From Pseudomonas chlororaphis (GTDB lineage: Bacteria; Pseudomonadota; Gammaproteobacteria; Pseudomonadales; Pseudomonadaceae), in the NCBI RefSeq assembly GCF_003731765.1, contig NZ_MOAL01000008.1, forward strand, positions 1-64,000: DNA of 64,000 nt, written 5' to 3'. The position numbers and the translations under genes were made by a program. Of this stretch, positions 50,733 through 59,123 are shown piece by piece. The stretch's first letter is position 1. The number at the start of each line of letters is the position of its first letter. The notes under the pieces are model-generated. The model was not told the origin of the DNA. It was given only the letters and a program-made list of their open reading frames with translations, and did not search any database.

Positions 50733-51509
50733 TTATTCGGTCTGGCCGTGGCTGATGCATTCACCGCGCCGCCACAGGCTCCACTGCCCGGGTTCGTAGC
50801 GGGTCCAGGTTTCGTTTTCCGTCAGGGGTTCGGTGGCGATCACCGTAACCACGTCGTTGGGGGTGGTTTCGGCCTGGAAGTCGACAATCACGTCCACATC
50901 CTTCAAGCGCGCCGGCCCGAAAGGCGCACGCCGGGTGATCTGCGCCAACTTGGTCGAGCAGTAGCAGAACAGCCAGTCACCGTCGCTGAGCAAGCAGTTG
51001 AACACACCCTGGCTGCGGTATTCGGCACAGGCTTGCACCAGCGTCGGCAGCAACGCCTCGACCTCCACCGGCTCCGGAAAGGCGCCGCGTACGCGGTTGA
51101 GCAGATCACAGAACGCCGCCTCGCTGTCGGTATCCCCCACCGGGCGATAGAAGCTCTGCGCCGGCCGGAAATCCGCCAGTTGGCCGTTGTGGGCGAAACA
51201 CCAGTTGCGCCCCCACAGCTCGCGGACAAACGGGTGGGTGTTGGACAGGCAGACCTTGCCGACGTTGGCCTGGCGGATATGGCCGATCACCACTTCGCTC
51301 TTGATCGGGTAGCGCTGCACCAGGTTGGCCACTTCGGACTCGCAGCTGGCCGCCGGGTCCTGGAACAGCCGCAAGCCGCGGCCTTCATAAAAAGCGATGC
51401 CCCAACCGTCGCGGTGCGGGCCGGTACGCCCGCCGCGCTGCATCAGCCCGGTAAAGCTGAAGACGATATCGGTCGGTACATTGGCGCTCATGCCCAATAA
51501 CTCACACAT
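50733..51509 (-). CDS. Class II glutamine amidotransferase (YafJ-like)
   Basis: A 258-aa protein. After Met removal Cys2 (MCELLGMSAN) becomes the N-terminal nucleophile, as in Ntn-type glutaminases. Further conserved parts are RGGRTGPHRDGWGIAFYEG, VVIGHIRQANVG, NTHPFVRELWGRNWCFAHNGQL and GDTDSEAAFCDLL. The domain releases ammonia from glutamine. No synthase domain is fused, so either a partner accepts the ammonia or it hydrolyses a gamma-glutamyl compound, like EgtC. The substrate is unknown. Confidence 0.88.
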   Translation of the reverse strand: MCELLGMSANVPTDIVFSFTGLMQRGGRTGPHRDGWGIAFYEGRGLRLFQDPAASCESEVANLVQRYPIKSEVVIGHIRQANVGKVCLSNTHPFVRELWGRNWCFAHNGQLADFRPAQSFYRPVGDTDSEAAFCDLLNRVRGAFPEPVEVEALLPTLVQACAEYRSQGVFNCLLSDGDWLFCYCSTKLAQITRRAPFGPARLKDVDVIVDFQAETTPNDVVTVIATEPLTENETWTRYEPGQWSLWRRGECISHGQTE

Positions 51510-51541
51510 GCTCGGACTCTCGCTTCAATGCCGGGGCGGGC

Positions 51542-52030
51542 TTACAAACGCGGTTCGACTCGCGAACGCTGGGGGTTGCTGGGCACCGCCGGGCGGCCGT
51601 AGCGATCATCGCCGGCGCCGCCAAAGGGTTGGTCGTCTTCCACATCACTGGCCTTGACCGCTGCCTTGGCGGCCTCGGCGCGCTCGCGGCGCTGCTGGGC
51701 GGCACGCTCGATGGGCCAGCGGATCAGCACAAACAACAGGTAAACCGCAAACGCGATCATGCCGTACATGAACAGATCGGAAATGGCCCGCCAGGCGTTG
51801 TTGCCAACCTTGAGCAGCAGGTCCAGGGCGGTGATGGCCACGGCCGGGGCAAGCATGTCCTTGGTGGCGTCGACCATGGTCGGGCTGAACAGCAACACCG
51901 CCATCAACACACGCAATGGCTCACGCAACCAGCGCCACATCCAGCGGGTCAGGCGCATCCACACCAACAGGCAGCCCAAGGCGGCGAAGGCGTAGAGGCC
52001 CCAGGCGATCAGATAGTCGTTCTCGGTCAT
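51542..52030 (-). CDS. Small inner-membrane protein of unknown function
   Basis: A 162-aa protein with about three helices (YLIAWGLYAFAALGCLLVWM; PLRVLMAVLLFSPTMV; LFMYGMIAFAVYLLFVLI) and a cytosolic C-terminal tail rich in Arg, Ala and charged residues. I prefer the ATG at 52030 (MTENDYLIAWGLY) to the one at 52039 because a GGA lies at a fair distance, but both are weak. I know similar Pseudomonas proteins only as hypothetical. It lies 32 bp upstream of the amidotransferase gene, so the three minus-strand genes probably form an operon. Confidence 0.78.
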   Translation of the reverse strand: MTENDYLIAWGLYAFAALGCLLVWMRLTRWMWRWLREPLRVLMAVLLFSPTMVDATKDMLAPAVAITALDLLLKVGNNAWRAISDLFMYGMIAFAVYLLFVLIRWPIERAAQQRRERAEAAKAAVKASDVEDDQPFGGAGDDRYGRPAVPSNPQRSRVEPRL

Positions 52031-52139
52031 GGTGTCCATGGCAAGGCAGGCAAAGAGGCGCTTATGATAACGGCTTTTCGCATGTCAGGCTGCAACGCCG
52101 TCTGCCAAGCCCTCATTTGTCATCCGCCGAGAGCCATTC

Positions 52140-54194
52140 ATGCCTTTATCTGCCAACGTCACCAGTGCCCCCCTCGCCCACAAGGCCGAAGGCGCTGACC
52201 CGTATGCCTGGCTGCAAGAGCGCGACAGCGATGCGGTGCTCGACTACCTGAAGGCTGAAAACAGTTATCAGGAAGCCCAGCTCGCCGACCAGGCGGCACT
52301 GCGCGAGACCCTGTTCCAGGAGATCAAGGGACGGATTCTCGAGACCGACCTGTCCCTGCCCTCGCCGTGGGGCCCGTACCTCTACTACACCCGCACCACC
52401 GCCGGCGACGAATACGCCCGGCATTACCGCTGCCCGCGCCCGGCCGATGACAGCCTGGTGGTGGATGAAAGCCAGGAGCAACTGCTGCTGGACCCCAACG
52501 CCCTGGCCAACGGCGGTTTCTTTTCCCTGGGCGCCTTCAATATCAGCCCGGACCATCAGCGCCTGGCCTATAGCCTCGACACCACAGGGGAGGAAATCTA
52601 CACCCTGTTCGTCAAGGAGCTGTCCAACGACAAGGTCAGTGAGCTGGCGTTCGAAAACTGCGACGGCAGCATGACCTGGGCCAACGACAGCCTGACCCTG
52701 TTCTTTGGCGAGCTGGACGAAACCCATCGCCCGCACAAACTGTTCCGCTACCGCCTGGACGGCACCGCCGCCGAAGAGGTGTTCCACGAACCGGACGGGC
52801 GCTTCTTCCTGCACTGTTACCGCTCCAGTTCCGAACGCCAATTGCTGCTGTCCCTGGGCAGCAAGACCACCAGCGAAGTCTGGGTACTGGATGCCGCTCA
52901 GCCGCACTTGCCGTTCATTTGCCTGGCACCGCGGATTGAAGACCATGAATACGATGTGGATCACGGCCAGCTCGACGGCCAGTGGACCTGGTTTATCCGC
53001 AGTAACCGCGACGGCATCAATTTCGCCCTGTACCAGACCCCGGACGCCGGCCAGGTGCCGACCCAGGACCAGTGGCTGGAACTGATCCCCCATGACGATC
53101 AGGTGATGCTCGACGGCGTGAGCCTGAATGCCGGGGCCATGACCCTGAGCCTGCGCGAAGGCGGGCTGCCGATCATCGAAGTGCACCCTCAGGACAGCCC
53201 GTCCTACCGGGTGCAACTGCCGGACGCCGCCTACAGCCTGCACGTGCAAAACAGCCTGGAGTTCAGCAGCGACCGCATCCGCCTGCGCTACGAGGCCCTC
53301 AATCGCCCAGCCCAGGTGCGCCAGTTGATCCTGCTCGGCGGGCAACAGACCGTACTCAAGGAAACCCCAGTCCTCGGTGATTTCGATGCCGACGCCTATG
53401 TCAGCCAGCGCCTCTGGGCCACGGCGCCGGACGGCACCCAGGTGCCCATCAGCCTGGTGGTCAAGCGCGACGCCCTGGGCCAGCCGACCCCGCTCTATCT
53501 CTATGGCTATGGCGCCTACGGTGAAAGCCTCGACCCGTGGTTCTCCCATGCCCGCCTGAGCTTGCTGGACCGAGGCGTGGCCTTTGCCATTGCCCACGTG
53601 CGCGGCGGTGGCGAACTGGGCGAAGCCTGGTACCGCGCCGGCAAGCAAGAACACAAGCACAACACCTTCAGCGACTTTATCGCCTGCGCCGAGCACCTGA
53701 TCGCCCAAGGCCTGACCACCTCCAGCCAGTTGGCCATCAGCGGCGGCAGCGCCGGTGGTTTGCTGATCGGCGCGGTGCTCAACCAGCGTCCGGAGCTGTT
53801 CCGGGCGGCGATTGCCGAAGTGCCGTTTGTCGACGTGCTCAACACCATGCTCGACCCCGAACTGCCACTGACCGTCACCGAGTACGACGAATGGGGCAAC
53901 CCTGAAGAACCGGAGGTGTATGAGCGGATCAAGGCCTATGCGCCTTATGAAAACGTCAAGGCCCAGGCCTACCCGGCGACTCTGGTGATCGCCGGCTACA
54001 ACGACAGTCGCGTGCAGTATTGGGAAGCGGCCAAGTGGGTAGCCCGGTTGCGCGCCACCAAGACCGACCAGAACCTGCTGCTGCTCAAGACCGAACTGGG
54101 CGCCGGCCACGGGGGCATGAGCGGGCGTTATCAGGGATTACGTGACGTAGCCCTCGAATATGCATTTGTTTTTAAGGTTCTGGGCCTGGACTGA
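52140..54194 (+). CDS. ptrB: Oligopeptidase B (prolyl oligopeptidase family S9A)
   Basis: A 684-aa serine peptidase that cuts short peptides after Arg or Lys. An N-terminal beta-propeller (from DPYAWLQERDSDAVLDYLKAEN) gates an alpha/beta-hydrolase domain. The catalytic triad is Ser537 in SGGSAGGLLIG, Asp622 in NDSRVQYWEAAKW and His657 in GAGHGGMSGR. LYGYGAYGESLDPWF and GELGEAWYRAGK are family signatures. Length matches E. coli PtrB (686 aa). GAGAG precedes the ATG. It has no signal peptide, so it is cytosolic. The cNMP-binding gene follows 70 bp downstream. Confidence 0.95.
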   Translation: MPLSANVTSAPLAHKAEGADPYAWLQERDSDAVLDYLKAENSYQEAQLADQAALRETLFQEIKGRILETDLSLPSPWGPYLYYTRTTAGDEYARHYRCPRPADDSLVVDESQEQLLLDPNALANGGFFSLGAFNISPDHQRLAYSLDTTGEEIYTLFVKELSNDKVSELAFENCDGSMTWANDSLTLFFGELDETHRPHKLFRYRLDGTAAEEVFHEPDGRFFLHCYRSSSERQLLLSLGSKTTSEVWVLDAAQPHLPFICLAPRIEDHEYDVDHGQLDGQWTWFIRSNRDGINFALYQTPDAGQVPTQDQWLELIPHDDQVMLDGVSLNAGAMTLSLREGGLPIIEVHPQDSPSYRVQLPDAAYSLHVQNSLEFSSDRIRLRYEALNRPAQVRQLILLGGQQTVLKETPVLGDFDADAYVSQRLWATAPDGTQVPISLVVKRDALGQPTPLYLYGYGAYGESLDPWFSHARLSLLDRGVAFAIAHVRGGGELGEAWYRAGKQEHKHNTFSDFIACAEHLIAQGLTTSSQLAISGGSAGGLLIGAVLNQRPELFRAAIAEVPFVDVLNTMLDPELPLTVTEYDEWGNPEEPEVYERIKAYAPYENVKAQAYPATLVIAGYNDSRVQYWEAAKWVARLRATKTDQNLLLLKTELGAGHGGMSGRYQGLRDVALEYAFVFKVLGLD

Positions 54195-54264
54195 GGAACT
54201 CCACCCGGCGCTCCTGTCTTAATCTCGAGCGCCGTCGGTGGGTGCCCTGCTCAGGTATCCAGCG

Positions 54265-54771
54265 ATGCAACAGACACAAGAAAAAGACCGTGACGACATG
54301 TCAGAACCGACCTTACTGAATAACGAAATCCGCGACTGGCTGATGGACTGCGGCCTGTTCGACCAACTCTTGCCGGCCGACTTTGTCGCTGCCGCCGGTT
54401 ACTTCAGCATCAGCAGCATCGCCGAGGGCGAGGAAATCTTTCACGAGGGCGATGCCGGCAGCTTCATGTGCATCCTCCATTCCGGCCAGGTGGCCGTGCA
54501 GAAAAGCACCGGCGACGGCCAACCCGTGACCGTGGCGACCCTGCGCAGTGGCCGGGCCTTCGGCGAAATGGCGGTGCTCGATGGCGAGCGGCGTTCAGCC
54601 ACCTGCGTGGCCGCCAGCGATTGCCAGTTACTCAACCTGGGCAAGGACTCGCTGGAGAAAATGCTCAACGACGCGCCGAAAATTGCCGCCAAAATCATCC
54701 GCGCCCTGGCCATCTCCCTGTCCAAGCGCCTGCGCATGGCCGACGGGCAACTGCTGGCCCAGCACTGCTAA
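54265..54771 (+). CDS. Cyclic-nucleotide-binding domain protein
   Basis: A 168-aa protein that is essentially one CRP-type cNMP-binding domain. The cassette is clear: EIFHEGDAGSFMCILHSGQVAV, then FGEMAVLDGERRSATCVAAS with the phosphate-binding Arg. There is no DNA-binding HTH, so it is a stand-alone sensor and not a transcription factor. Possible starts are 54265 (MQQTQEK) and 54298 (MSEPTLL); I use 54265, with a weak CAGGT. It follows ptrB on the same strand. The partner protein is unknown. Confidence 0.85.
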   Translation: MQQTQEKDRDDMSEPTLLNNEIRDWLMDCGLFDQLLPADFVAAAGYFSISSIAEGEEIFHEGDAGSFMCILHSGQVAVQKSTGDGQPVTVATLRSGRAFGEMAVLDGERRSATCVAASDCQLLNLGKDSLEKMLNDAPKIAAKIIRALAISLSKRLRMADGQLLAQHC

Positions 54772-54779
54772 AGCGGGGC

Positions 54780-55085
54780 TCAGCCCCCCGGTGTCTTGGC
54801 TTTGTTCTCGCTCTGCTCCAAGCCCGGCAGCGTCTGGTCCTTGGGGGGCTTGGGCATGTCGATCGGTGGCAGCAACGGCGCGCCCCCATTGCCGCCGGCC
54901 TTGGGCGTGCTCGGTGGCGTGACTTGCGGATAAGGCGTGGGGGTCGCAGTGCCCGGCGAGCCGACGCTGGGGGTCGGCGTGACCGGCACACTCAGCAAAT
55001 CCTCGGCCAGGGCACCACTGATCCATAGCGTCGCACTTAGCGAGAGCGCCGCCTGGGCAATGACCGTTAGAATAGTGCGCTTCAT
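54780..55085 (-). CDS. Small Pro/Thr-rich secreted protein
   Basis: A 101-aa protein with a signal peptide (MKRTILTVIAQAALSLSATLWISGALA) and a mature part rich in Pro, Thr, Gly and Lys (VTPTPSVGSPGTATPTPYPQ, PPIDMPKPPKDQTLPG) that is probably disordered. I start at the ATG at 55085, preceded by GGGAG, and not the adjacent TTG. No family is recognised; it could be a wall- or outer-membrane-spanning linker. It converges on the cNMP-binding gene with 8 bp between and is divergent from the spermidine-synthase-like gene. Confidence 0.65.
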   Translation of the reverse strand: MKRTILTVIAQAALSLSATLWISGALAEDLLSVPVTPTPSVGSPGTATPTPYPQVTPPSTPKAGGNGGAPLLPPIDMPKPPKDQTLPGLEQSENKAKTPGG

Positions 55086-55161
55086 CAATGGCTCCCTCGC
55101 TATTGTCTGCCCCTCAGGCTACTCCCAACCGGGCCGGTTTGCCTTCTTCAATGAGACCCAC

Positions 55162-55848
55162 ATGAAACGTTTCGTTCTGCTCGACACCACCCCGATTCCC
55201 GACAATGGCGGTGCCCTGTGCCTGTTCGAATACGGCGAGGATTTCGTGATCAAGATCCAGGGCGGCGATGGCGGGCAGTTGATGAACACGCGCATGCACG
55301 GCTCCGAAGACGCCCTGGCGGAGATCCCTTGCCGCAAGGTGGCCGGGCGCCCTGGTTCGCGGGTGCTGATCGGCGGCCTGGGCATGGGCTTCACTCTGGC
55401 CTCGGCGCTCAAGCACCTGGGCAAGAGTGCCGAAGTGGTGGTCGCCGAGCTGGTGCCAGGGGTGGTGGAGTGGAACCGCGGTCCCTTGGGGGAAAAGTCC
55501 GGCCGGCCGCTGCTGGACCCGCGCACGGTGATCCGCCAGGAGGATGTGGCCAAGGTCCTGCAGGCCGAGCCCCAGGGGTTCGACGCCATCATGCTCGACG
55601 TCGACAACGGCCCCGAAGGCCTGACCCAGAAAGCCAACAGCTGGCTGTACTCCGCCGGTGGCCTGGCGGCCTGTGCCAAGGCTTTGCGGCCCAAGGGCGT
55701 GTTGGCGGTGTGGTCGGCCAGCGCCGACAAACAGTTCTCTGACAAGCTGCGCAAGGCCGGCTTCAAGGCCGAGGAAGTGCAAGTCTTCGCCCACGGCAAC
55801 AAGGGCACCCGGCACACCATCTGGATTGCCGAGAAGCTCAAGGGCTGA
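55162..55848 (+). CDS. Spermidine-synthase-like methyltransferase-fold protein
   Basis: A 228-aa Rossmann protein. RVLIGGLGMGFTLASALKHLG is the cofactor loop, VVVAELVPGVVEWNRG holds the acidic residue at the end of strand 2, and FDAIMLDVDNGPEGL resembles the spermidine-synthase acidic loop. It lacks the usual N-terminal beta domain and a clear EHxY-type gatekeeper, so polyamine synthesis is not certain; a methyl- or aminopropyl-transferase are both possible. The ATG at 55162 gives MKRFVLLDTTPIP. The YajD gene follows 49 bp downstream. Confidence 0.8.
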   Translation: MKRFVLLDTTPIPDNGGALCLFEYGEDFVIKIQGGDGGQLMNTRMHGSEDALAEIPCRKVAGRPGSRVLIGGLGMGFTLASALKHLGKSAEVVVAELVPGVVEWNRGPLGEKSGRPLLDPRTVIRQEDVAKVLQAEPQGFDAIMLDVDNGPEGLTQKANSWLYSAGGLAACAKALRPKGVLAVWSASADKQFSDKLRKAGFKAEEVQVFAHGNKGTRHTIWIAEKLKG

Positions 55849-55897
55849 GCTAAACTTCGTCCATTACCGTCATTAGTCTTTCTAAAAAGGTGAACCC

Positions 55898-56275
55898 ATG
55901 AGTTCGTCCACTACGCCGTCCAACACCTCCAAGCTGGACCGCATTCTCGCCGACGCCCAACGCGACCGGGAGATGGGCTACCGCGACAAGGCCCTGAAAA
56001 TGTATCCCCACGTCTGCGGCCGCTGCGCCCGGGAATTCGCCGGCAAGCGCCTGAGCGAGCTGACCGTGCACCACCGTGACCACAACCACGACAACAATCC
56101 CCAGGACGGCTCCAACTGGGAGTTGCTGTGCCTGTACTGCCACGACAACGAGCACTCGCGCTACACCGACCAGCAGTACTTTGGCGAAGGTTCCCTGAGC
56201 ACACCAAAGATCGCCAAGGCCACCCACAACCCGTTCGCCGCCCTGGCCGGGTTGATGAAAAAAGACGACGAATAA
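55898..56275 (+). CDS. yajD: HNH nuclease domain protein (YajD-like)
   Basis: A 125-aa protein with a zinc-supported HNH fold. The pairs Cys40/Cys43 (VCGRC) and Cys78/Cys81 (LLCLYC) should bind zinc; the nuclease segment is VHHRDHNHDNN (58-67), followed by the conserved Asn73 and His86. E. coli YajD has the same length and order. Its biological target is unknown. AAGGTG precedes the ATG. Immediately after it starts the 110-bp REP array, whose left end lies 16 bp past the stop. Confidence 0.87.
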   Translation: MSSSTTPSNTSKLDRILADAQRDREMGYRDKALKMYPHVCGRCAREFAGKRLSELTVHHRDHNHDNNPQDGSNWELLCLYCHDNEHSRYTDQQYFGEGSLSTPKIAKATHNPFAALAGLMKKDDE

Positions 56276-56290
56276 CCCCCTTTTTTCACC

Positions 56291-56811
56291 GTAGGAGCTG
56301 GCTTGCCCGCGATGGCGTTCTTGAGACCGATGCAAGGCTCAGGGGCCCTTCGCCGGCAAGCCGGCTCCTACACAGGTGGGGCATTGCTCGGTATCAACCC
56401 GTAGGGGCTGGCTTGCCAGCGATCGCGTTCCCAAGGGCGGTGCAAGGCTCAGGGGCCCTTCGCCGGCGAGCCGGCTCCTACGCAGGTGGGGCATTGCTCG
56501 GTATCAACCCGTAGGAGCTGGCTTGCCAGCGATCGCGTTCCCAAGGGCGGTGCAAGGCTCAAAGGCCCCTCGCCGGCAAGCCGGCTCCTACGCAGGTGGG
56601 GCATTGCTCGGTATCAACCCGTAGGAGCTGGCTTGCCAGCGATCGCGTTCCCAGGGGCGGTGCAAGGCTCAGGGGCCCCTCGCCGGCAAGCCGGCTCCTA
56701 CACAGGTGGGACATTGCTCGGTATCAACCCGTAGGAGCTGGCTTGCCAGCGATCGCGTTCCCGAGGGCGGTGCAAGGCTCAAGGGCCTTTCGCCGGCGAG
56801 CCGGCTCCTAC
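56291..56811. repeat. REPIN array: five copies with an exact 110-bp period
   Basis: GTAGGAGCTGGCTTGCCAGC (or a close variant) begins at 56291, 56401, 56511, 56621 and 56731, each exactly 110 bp apart. Each unit holds this REP, about 35 bp of spacer (GTGCAAGGCTCA...), the inverted REP (CGCCGGCAAGCCGGCTCCTAC) and a linker ending in GCTCGGTATCAACCC. The fifth unit lacks the linker. Units differ by only a few bases. This is a tandem amplified REPIN, not a CRISPR array. Confidence 0.93.
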
Positions 56812-56857
56812 AGGGGGTGGCGTGCGCAAGGGGCCGCCACAGCCTGTTCAATCCCCG

Positions 56858-56863
56858 TATAAT
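56858..56863 (+). promoter_or_regulatory. -10 box of the RNA methyltransferase gene
   Basis: A perfect TATAAT in CCCCGTATAATCGCGC, 29 bp before the GTG start. No good -35 is seen 17 bp upstream, so the promoter may depend on the -10. Confidence 0.45.
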
Positions 56864-56891
56864 CGCGCTTTTTCTCGAAGGCTCCCCGCTC

Positions 56892-57359
56892 GTGGCAAAC
56901 AAAAGGTACAGCTGCATTGGTTTGTATAACCCCAAGTCGCCGGAGAACGTGGGTTCGGTGATGCGTGCCGCCGGCTGCTACGGCGTCGCCTCGGTGTTTT
57001 ACACCGGCAAGCGCTATGAACGGGCCCGGGACTTTGTCACCGATACCAAGAAGGTCCATCAGGACATCCCGCTGATCGGCATCGACGACCTGAAGAAAAT
57101 CCTCCCCCTGGGCTGCGTACCGGTCGCGGTAGAGCTGGTGGAAGGCGCCCGCTCACTGCCGGAATACACCCACCCGGATCGCGCGCTGTACATCTTCGGC
57201 CCCGAAGACGGCTCGCTGGACAAAGACATCCGCGACTGGTGCGAAGACGTGGTCTACATCCCCACCACCGGCTGCATGAACCTGGCCGCCACGGTCAACG
57301 TGGTGCTTTACGACCGCCTGGCCAAGGGCAACAACACCCGCTCCGGGCCCAAGTTCTGA
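56892..57359 (+). CDS. SPOUT-class tRNA/rRNA methyltransferase (TrmH family)
   Basis: A 155-aa SAM-dependent RNA methyltransferase with the trefoil-knot fold. Motif 1 is IGLYNPKSPENVGSVMRAAGCY, motif 2 YIFGPEDGSL, motif 3 VYIPTTGCMNLAATVNVVLY. It lacks an RNA-binding extension, like TrmL, the tRNA wobble 2'-O-methylase, but the sequence also fits other small family members, so the target nucleotide is open. I use the GTG at 56892 because the fold starts within six residues; a longer start would translate REP sequence. Confidence 0.87.
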   Translation: MANKRYSCIGLYNPKSPENVGSVMRAAGCYGVASVFYTGKRYERARDFVTDTKKVHQDIPLIGIDDLKKILPLGCVPVAVELVEGARSLPEYTHPDRALYIFGPEDGSLDKDIRDWCEDVVYIPTTGCMNLAATVNVVLYDRLAKGNNTRSGPKF

Positions 57360-57441
57360 CAGACGGCCGGCACATCGGATGGAACGAGCAGGCGCCTGAT
57401 GCAGTCAGCTTTATAGCCCTTCCCCTCTCTGGAGACAGAAC

Positions 57442-57819
57442 ATGAGCGACAGCAAAACGGTACAGATCATCGAGTCCACGCCCTTCCAGACCCCGCCCAC
57501 GCAGAACGTCCAGGGCTGGGAACGCATCGGTTCCCTGGCCGGTGGCGTGGTGATGATGGGCAAGGGCCTGCGCCGGGGCGGCGTGTTCGGCCTGATTCAG
57601 GTGGCCATCGGCGGCGTGGCCCTGGCCCGCGGCATCACCGGCCACAGCTCAGCCAAGAGCCTGCTGGAAAAAAGTCGCCGGGACATGGACAACGTACGCT
57701 CGAAGATCGAACGCGCCGGGCAGGAACTGAAGAACCTCAAGGCCAATGCCGAAGCCGCCGGGCGCAAAGCTGAAGCCGCCAGCAATGATTCGGCCAAATC
57801 GCCCAAAGCCGGTAGCTGA
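57442..57819 (+). CDS. Small membrane-associated protein (DUF2892-like)
   Basis: A 125-aa protein. A hydrophobic, glycine-rich stretch at about 28-66 (RIGSLAGGVVMMGKGLRRGG, FGLIQVAIGGVALARGITG) could be two short helices, as in DUF2892/YgaP-like membrane proteins. The C-terminal 60 residues form a charged, probably coiled helix (SLLEKSRRDMDNVRSKIERA, QELKNLKANAEAAGRKAEAA). GGAG precedes the ATG. Function unknown; it may help shape the membrane or bind a partner by its coil. Confidence 0.72.
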   Translation: MSDSKTVQIIESTPFQTPPTQNVQGWERIGSLAGGVVMMGKGLRRGGVFGLIQVAIGGVALARGITGHSSAKSLLEKSRRDMDNVRSKIERAGQELKNLKANAEAAGRKAEAASNDSAKSPKAGS

Positions 57820-57851
57820 TCACCGCTGTGCCCGCTCCTGGCAGAGCGGGC

Positions 57852-59090
57852 TCAACGCAGCAAGTCGTTGTCCAGCACCGTCGAAGCCTCTCCCAGCACA
57901 CTCTCGCTGAGCTTGACGAAATCTTCGGTGTTCACACTGCCCAGCCGCATCACCCCCAGCAAGACATCGTCCAGGGACCGCTTGTTGCGGGTCTTCAGGC
58001 GAATCTCCCGATCCAACTCCTGCAGCAGCAACACCGCCTTGGCCACCGTGGCACTGTCCACTTGCTCGCCCCGCAAGCTGTGGACCTTGTGGCTGTCCTT
58101 GGCCAGCCGCGCTTCCAGCGCCTGATAGCGCTCATCGCTGATGCCGCCAGCCCGGCGCAGCAACTCAATGGCGTAGTAATCGGCCAAGCCCTCGCTGATC
58201 CAGTCGCTGCGCTGGCGGTCATCGACGCGGGTCAACGCCTGCACCAACTCGCGCAACACCCCACTGCTGCCACTTTCGCTGACCAGTGGCAGGCGGCTGT
58301 GCAGGTAGACCGAATGGTGCCCGGAGCGGCTGCCGCGCCACATAGGATCAGCGGCGCCGACCACCAGCAATTTGTTTGGCTGCTGGGGGAACACCGCCTG
58401 CACCTGGGGCCAGACGAAGGTCAGCAAGGTCAACACATCCATACGCCGCATGCCCTGCCCCTGGGGCGAGGCCACGGTGACTTCGGTATGGCCCAGGCGG
58501 GTGCGGCGGCTGCCCAGGGCGCCGGCAAGCATCCAGCCGGTGGGGCGGTCGAACAGACGTGAGGGGTTGTCGATGCGAAAGCGGTTCTTGCCGATACGCG
58601 GCCAAGCGGTCTCGACGCTTTTCCAGGTGCCGGGCAGGTCGAAGGTCAGGCGCGACACCAACTCCACGCCGTCCTGTTGGTCCAGCCGGGCGGCCGGGAC
58701 CAGGGTTTCCCCCCGCAGCAACGCCCAGTTGGCGGTGATGCGGCTGTCGAAGCCGGCTTTCTTCAGGCTGTGGTTCAGGCGTACACGGTAGCTCAGGCTG
58801 GCTTGGCCGCTGGCCGGGCGCCAGACGCCGCGCTGCGGGTGCTCCGCACTGGCCGCCGTCGCCTGCCACTGGCCATCGGCCTTGAAGTCGCTGTAATCGC
58901 CAGTTTGGCCCAGGGTGAAATCCAGGCTGCGCACCGCGGCACCATCGGCCAGGGTCAGGCGCACTTCGGCCTGATCGCTCTGGGGCAGAAAGCGCACGTG
59001 ATAGTCCAGGTCGACCTTCTTCACCGCCCATGCCGGCGCACTCAGCGCCAGCAGCAGCGAGGCCAGCGACAGCCTTGCTCCCACAGCCAT
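57852..59090 (-). CDS. Secreted gluzincin-like protein, probably catalytically dead (M61-like)
   Basis: A 412-aa periplasmic protein with a signal peptide (MAVGARLSLASLLLALSAPAWA). The N-terminal half is a beta domain and the C-terminal half looks like a zinc aminopeptidase fold of the M61/M1 type, with SDWISEGLADYYAIELLRR as the region around the third zinc ligand (Glu300). Where HExxH should be is RELVQ (280-284), so both zinc histidines are missing. It is probably not a peptidase and may bind peptides or proteins. I start at the ATG at 59090 after AAGGAG. No operon partner. Confidence 0.75.
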   Translation of the reverse strand: MAVGARLSLASLLLALSAPAWAVKKVDLDYHVRFLPQSDQAEVRLTLADGAAVRSLDFTLGQTGDYSDFKADGQWQATAASAEHPQRGVWRPASGQASLSYRVRLNHSLKKAGFDSRITANWALLRGETLVPAARLDQQDGVELVSRLTFDLPGTWKSVETAWPRIGKNRFRIDNPSRLFDRPTGWMLAGALGSRRTRLGHTEVTVASPQGQGMRRMDVLTLLTFVWPQVQAVFPQQPNKLLVVGAADPMWRGSRSGHHSVYLHSRLPLVSESGSSGVLRELVQALTRVDDRQRSDWISEGLADYYAIELLRRAGGISDERYQALEARLAKDSHKVHSLRGEQVDSATVAKAVLLLQELDREIRLKTRNKRSLDDVLLGVMRLGSVNTEDFVKLSESVLGEASTVLDNDLLR

Positions 59091-59123
59091 ACACACTCCT
59101 TGGTGATGCCAGCGGCGGCGAGA

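Larger units (their letters stand above)
56276..56891. other. 616-bp intergenic region holding the REP array
   Basis: No gene is supported here. Open frames across it simply translate the repeat unit. It contains the REP array (56291-56811) and, at its right end, the promoter of the RNA methyltransferase gene. Confidence 0.8.

Noticed and set aside
52146..54110. 654-codon minus-strand open frame
   Set aside because: Antisense to ptrB, whose catalytic triad is complete; the reverse frame is low-complexity.
55898..56275. HNH gene as part of a mobile element or defence system
   Set aside because: It matches the small core-genome YajD type and no toxin, integrase, methylase or phage gene is adjacent.
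56291..56811. Regular direct repeats that could suggest a CRISPR array
   Set aside because: The period is 110 bp, the spacers are nearly identical, and each unit holds inverted REP sequences. No cas gene is present.
56376..56862. Overlapping open frames of 82-88 codons beginning MGHCSVSTRR
   Set aside because: They translate the repeat unit itself, start inside it, and have no ribosome sites.
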